Assembly (NCBI GenBank): GCA_024643555.1
Contig: JAHEMQ010000118.1
Location: 1-33,292 of the forward strand
Source of the DNA: Crocinitomicaceae bacterium
GTDB taxonomy: Bacteria > Bacteroidota > Bacteroidia > Flavobacteriales_D > Crocinitomicaceae
Reading direction: 5' to 3'
Length of the DNA: 33,292 nt
Shown here: positions 30,914 to 33,292 of the stretch, in pieces
Layout: every line of letters begins with the position of its first letter
Numbering within the stretch: the stretch's first letter is position 1
Translations under genes and position numbers: made by a program
The notes under the pieces: model-generated
Database searches by the model: none
Told to the model about the DNA's origin: nothing
The model's input: only the letters and a program-made list of their open reading frames with translations

Positions 30914-31717
30914 TTAGTTAGATGCAGAGAAATCTTGAACAATCGTGAAGCTTGCTTCATCGATGCTATACGTCATTGTATCAATTTTCGTAGAGAAGAA
31001 ATTGTACAAGATAATCGCTAACGTAGATGCGGTAATACCGAATGCTGTATTAATCAAGGCCTCGGAGATACCTGTTGCAAGTGCTGCTGTATCTGGTGAA
31101 CCTTTTGACATCGCGGCAAATGAACGAATCATCCCTAGTACCGTACCAATCAAACCAATCAAGGTTGCAATAGACGCACTTGTAGAAAGAACAGCTAAGT
31201 TTTTAGAAAGCATTGGCAATTCTAATGCAGTTGCTTCCTCTAATTCTTTTTTCAATGACTCTAATTTTTGTTCTTTTGTTAAAGAATTGTCACCATTAAT
31301 GTGATCATATTTCTCTAATCCTGCACGAACAACGTTTGCTAAAGATCCTTTTTGCTTGTCGCATTGCGCAATCGCAGCTTTGTAATCTTTTTTATCCATG
31401 TGCCCTTTGATAGCAGCAATGAATTTATCTGTATTTCCTTTACCATTCGCTAATAATAATGTCACCAAACGCTCGATGGAGAAAATGATGATAATTAAGT
31501 TAACAGCTACCAAGATAGGTACAATGAATCCACCTTTGTAAATGACTCCATAAAGGTTACCTTCCATTGGCTCACCTGTTGGGTCGTTGTCAACGAAGTT
31601 ACTTGGATCCCCAAAAACTTTACTGTAAATCAAAGCTCCTGCAACTAATGCAATAGCAATTGCGAGAAACGAAACGATTGCTGAAAATCCTCCGGCCGTC
31701 TTTTTGTTTTTGTTCAT
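30914..31717 (-). CDS. exbB: MotA/TolQ/ExbB-family proton channel protein
   Basis: The 267-residue product is the first gene of the operon. It has an N-terminal membrane segment (VSFLAIAIALVAGALIYS), a second at about 62-82 (GGFIVPILVAVNLIIIIFSIE) and a cytoplasmic region. The conserved paired helices follow near the C-terminus: LAVLSTSASIATLIGLIGTVLGMI and TGISEALINTAFGITASTLAI. These carry the TolQ/ExbB core that forms the proton path with ExbD. It is an inner-membrane protein. Two TAnnTTTG boxes lie upstream, and the operon runs exbB-exbD-exbD-tonB. Confidence 0.92.
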   Translation of the reverse strand: MNKNKKTAGGFSAIVSFLAIAIALVAGALIYSKVFGDPSNFVDNDPTGEPMEGNLYGVIYKGGFIVPILVAVNLIIIIFSIERLVTLLLANGKGNTDKFIAAIKGHMDKKDYKAAIAQCDKQKGSLANVVRAGLEKYDHINGDNSLTKEQKLESLKKELEEATALELPMLSKNLAVLSTSASIATLIGLIGTVLGMIRSFAAMSKGSPDTAALATGISEALINTAFGITASTLAIILYNFFSTKIDTMTYSIDEASFTIVQDFSASN

Positions 31718-31762
31718 GATAAATAGATTTTAGTGTTTCTAATTTTTAAATTTTTCGAATGC

Positions 31763-31770
31763 CAAATATA
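31763..31770 (-). promoter_or_regulatory. Candidate proximal -7 box of the exbB operon
   Basis: On the minus strand this reads TATATTTG, a match to TAnnTTTG, 45 bases upstream of the exbB ATG. No clear -33 element. Confidence 0.45.
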
Positions 31771-31886
31771 TAAAACTTTTGTTACTTCCTAAACTATCGG
31801 ATTTGTTTAAAGACTTGTTCATTCATCATTTTTCATATATTTTTCTTCTAATTTCACCAATATGATGCTAAAACGTCCAAAATTCA

Positions 31887-31894
31887 CAAATATA
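31887..31894 (-). promoter_or_regulatory. Candidate distal -7 box of the exbB operon
   Basis: A second minus-strand TATATTTG lies 169 bases upstream of exbB. Its leader would be long and AT-rich. It could be a second promoter or chance, as such boxes are common in AT-rich DNA. Nothing else is recognised in the 287-base spacer (31718-32004). Confidence 0.35.
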
Positions 31895-32004
31895 ACACGG
31901 AAAACTTAACATTAATTTAATTTAATTCCTTCCATGAATCAGCCTGAAAAATGTGCGTTTTTAAAGCTATTAAGAAAGATATAGACATGAAATTTGGAAG
32001 GATT

Positions 32005-32682
32005 TTAATGGAGTGAATTGATTCGAAAGGAATTCAACTTTATTTTTTCGCCAATTTGGTAGCAATAATAGATGTTGAGCACTTTGTTTTTTAAAATAGC
32101 ATTGTTTTTAAAATCAGGGGATAAATTATTGATGCTATGAGAAAATTGAACGCCACAACTTGATTTGTTCATTTGGACATCAGCTCCAATTGAAAATCCA
32201 AATTCCCAGGGTCTGATCCAATCATGTGCTGGATTATTCCCGATATTTAGAATGGTTACTTTTTTATTGAACAGTGCACTGGTAATAGATTTTGCCGATG
32301 TTGCTAGCCCAACATACGGCCCAGTAAAAATTGAAACGGTTCTTTTGTCAGTTTCGGTGATTTGGTATCCAATATGAATTGGAATTTCTAAATAATTTAC
32401 CTTTCTATTCGCTAGCAATAAAAAACTTTGACCTTTCGAAGAAAATTGAAAACTGGGTGACAAGTAGATTTTGGATGTCATGTCACTTTTGATGGCAATA
32501 CCAGCATTGAATCCAATTTTTAACGTCGAAGTGACGTCAGTAGTGGGTTTGAGATCAACCATGTTGGCAAAGTTCAATCCGCCTTTGATATGGAGACTTG
32601 TTTGAGCAAAGTTTGTTCCCAATGACCATAAAATCGAAAGGGCAAACAATAGCATTTGGGAGTAAACCTTTTTTTCGACCAT
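32005..32682 (-). CDS. PorT-family outer-membrane beta-barrel protein
   Basis: The 225-residue product has a signal peptide (about 1-27, ending LGTNFAQ) and then SLHIKGGLNFANMVDLKP, a typical opening of PorT-like outer-membrane barrels. IGFNAGIAIKSD, IYLSPSFQFSSKGQSF, YLEIPIHIGYQI and FEFGFSIGADVQ-like strands follow, with a final strand NIYYCYQIGEKI. PorT itself is a T9SS component, but this broad family includes many unrelated small barrels, so a T9SS role is not implied. It is a single-gene unit with a -7 box 65 bases upstream. Confidence 0.75.
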   Translation of the reverse strand: MVEKKVYSQMLLFALSILWSLGTNFAQTSLHIKGGLNFANMVDLKPTTDVTSTLKIGFNAGIAIKSDMTSKIYLSPSFQFSSKGQSFLLLANRKVNYLEIPIHIGYQITETDKRTVSIFTGPYVGLATSAKSITSALFNKKVTILNIGNNPAHDWIRPWEFGFSIGADVQMNKSSCGVQFSHSINNLSPDFKNNAILKNKVLNIYYCYQIGEKIKLNSFRINSLH

Positions 32683-32747
32683 CTCTTCTGAAATTATGTA
32701 CTTTAATAAATTAACGTTGACACTTTGATTGTTTCGACCTCACTAAC

Positions 32748-32755
32748 CAAATTTA
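32748..32755 (-). promoter_or_regulatory. Candidate -7 box for the PorT-like gene
   Basis: On the minus strand this reads TAAATTTG, a match to TAnnTTTG, 65 bases upstream of the ATG at 32682. No clear -33 element. Confidence 0.4.
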
Positions 32756-32941
32756 GTAATTAAATTGCTTTTTAGGATAACGAAGAGGATGGTGTCAAAC
32801 TTTTCTTTTTCAAGTTTAATTCTGTTGATTCACTCCAGAAAATACAGTGACAAAATAGTGTGTTTTAATAGGTCGAATTTTGTTGTTTTAAGGTTTTTGT
32901 TTCGCTCAGTGGTACACAAAAGGGCCATGATTCCGCATGTA

Positions 32942-32971
32942 AAATAAAAAACCCCTGATTAACAGGGGTTT
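32942..32971 (-). terminator. Intrinsic terminator of tRNA-Cys
   Basis: Bases 32949-32957 pair perfectly with 32963-32971 (9 bp, five-base loop). On the minus strand it is followed by a T-rich run. It begins 14 bases after the tRNA 3' end. Confidence 0.8.
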
Positions 32972-32985
32972 AAGGGGTTGTTTAG

Positions 32986-33056
32986 AGGTCTCAAGCAGAT
33001 TCGAACTGCTGTAGACGGTTTTGCAGACCGGTGCCTAACCGCTCGGCCATGAGACC
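32986..33056 (-). tRNA. tRNA-Cys (anticodon GCA)
   Basis: Read on the minus strand, the acceptor arms GGTCTCA and TGAGACC pair fully. The D arm (GCCGAGCGGTTAGGC), anticodon loop CTGCAAA (anticodon GCA) and T arm (GCAGTTCGAATCTGC) are all complete. The discriminator base is T (U73), as expected for Cys identity. The 3' CCA is not encoded, since CTA follows in the DNA, and must be added by tRNA nucleotidyltransferase. A -7 box and a terminator flank it as a single-gene unit. Confidence 0.97.
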
Positions 33057-33066
33057 ATCAGGGTTG

Positions 33067-33074
33067 CAAAAATA
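33067..33074 (-). promoter_or_regulatory. Candidate -7 box for tRNA-Cys
   Basis: On the minus strand this reads TATTTTTG, a match to TAnnTTTG, 10 bases before the tRNA 5' end. Confidence 0.5.
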
Positions 33075-33099
33075 TGAAAATTCTATTAATTCTCGAAAA

Positions 33100-33292
33100 T
33101 TAATCGAGTTTCATTATTTTTTTTGACAGTAATTGTCCGTTAATTCTTGCAGAAACAAAGAAAACACCAGTTCCTACTTCCTTACCTTGCTCGCCTAGAC
33201 CATCCCAATGAATCGATTGAATGCCATTTGGATGCGGTAACTTCCGAATTAATTCGCCAGAGGCAGTGTAAATATAAACCTGATCATCTCCG
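33100..33292 (-). CDS. C-terminal end of a protein with a T9SS type A-like sorting domain (5' end outside window)
   Basis: On the minus strand an open frame enters from the window edge and ends at TAA (33102-33100), giving the last 63 residues. It reads DDQVYIYTASGELIRKLPHP, then IQSIHWDGLGEQGKEVGTGV and FFVSARINGQLLSKKIMKLD. This is a FlgD-Ig/T9SS type A C-terminal domain: VYIYTASGELIR, WDG with G and a terminal basic KKIMKL strand. The protein is therefore probably exported to the surface through the type IX system. The catalytic part is not visible. Confidence 0.8.
   Translation of the reverse strand, partial: GDDQVYIYTASGELIRKLPHPNGIQSIHWDGLGEQGKEVGTGVFFVSARINGQLLSKKIMKLD

Larger units (their letters stand above)
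32683..32985. other. Intergenic spacer between PorT-like gene and tRNA-Cys
   Basis: AT-rich spacer of 303 bases. It holds a -7 box for the PorT-like gene (32748-32755) and the tRNA terminator (32942-32971). A 60-codon open frame (32765-32947) has no recognisable domain or start signal, and I do not consider it a gene. Nothing else is seen. Confidence 0.6.

Noticed and set aside
32765-32947. 60-codon open frame on the plus strand between the PorT-like gene and tRNA-Cys
   Set aside because: No domain or signal peptide is recognised, it lies on the opposite strand to both neighbours, and its end runs into the tRNA terminator region.
1-33292. CRISPR array, insertion sequence, prophage or toxin-antitoxin module
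   Set aside because: No regularly spaced repeats, transposase, integrase, phage structural or toxin-like proteins were found.

Overview
The window looks like chromosomal DNA of a Bacteroidota bacterium, most likely of the order Flavobacteriales (a Fluviicola/Crocinitomicaceae-like lineage is a guess). The evidence is gene content: PorV/PorQ-like and PorP/SprF-like type IX secretion proteins, a PorE-like TPR/propeller/OmpA protein, T9SS-style C-terminal domains at both window edges, DUF5916, DUF2141 and IPExxxVDY families, and an ExbB-ExbD-ExbD-TonB cluster. Repeated TAnnTTTG promoter -7 boxes, AT-rich spacers and no obvious Shine-Dalgarno sequences agree with this. I see no insertion sequence, prophage or CRISPR array; gene density is high and most genes are intact.

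Layout. 1-3426 (+): the end of a secreted protein, a PorV-like barrel, then greA, a HIT protein and an SGNH/PKD hydrolase. 3423-11735 (-): seven tightly packed genes, which in transcription order are two PaaE-type reductases, a short-chain dehydrogenase, a PorP/SprF-like barrel, a PorE-like OmpA protein and two tandem DUF1624-type membrane acyltransferases. 11870-14361 (+): paaABCD, the phenylacetyl-CoA epoxidase, divergent from paaE. 14441-16289 (+): a PadR regulator and a PspC-domain protein. 16291-19473 (-): DUF5916 and DUF5715 proteins. 19536-25213: small housekeeping operons (DUF493; IPExxxVDY-pyk; recJ; ribE) with one barrel gene and one small membrane protein. 25210-31717 (-): a DUF2141 lipoprotein, a TPR protein, a PstS-like lipoprotein, a small membrane protein, and tonB-exbD-exbD-exbB. 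32005-33292 (-): a PorT-like barrel, tRNA-Cys(GCA) and the end of another secreted protein.

How the genes work together. PaaABCD with a PaaE reductase would convert phenylacetyl-CoA to its ring 1,2-epoxide; the later genes (paaG, paaZ, paaJ, paaK) are not in this window. ExbB and two ExbD proteins with TonB form a proton-driven energiser of outer-membrane transport, here linked to a PstS-like lipoprotein and a TPR protein. The PorP/SprF-like and PorE-like genes overlap each other and run directly into two acyltransferase genes, which suggests a cell-surface module.

The points most worth a second look are: an 11-bp inverted repeat that includes the porP-like start codon; a hairpin at the predicted 5' end of the greA mRNA; dyads that overlap promoter elements of the paaE/paaA, padR and pyk operons; several promoters so close to start codons that the mRNAs may be leaderless; and convergent gene pairs that share stop-codon bases. 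I found no clear evidence of an entirely new defence or mobile system.
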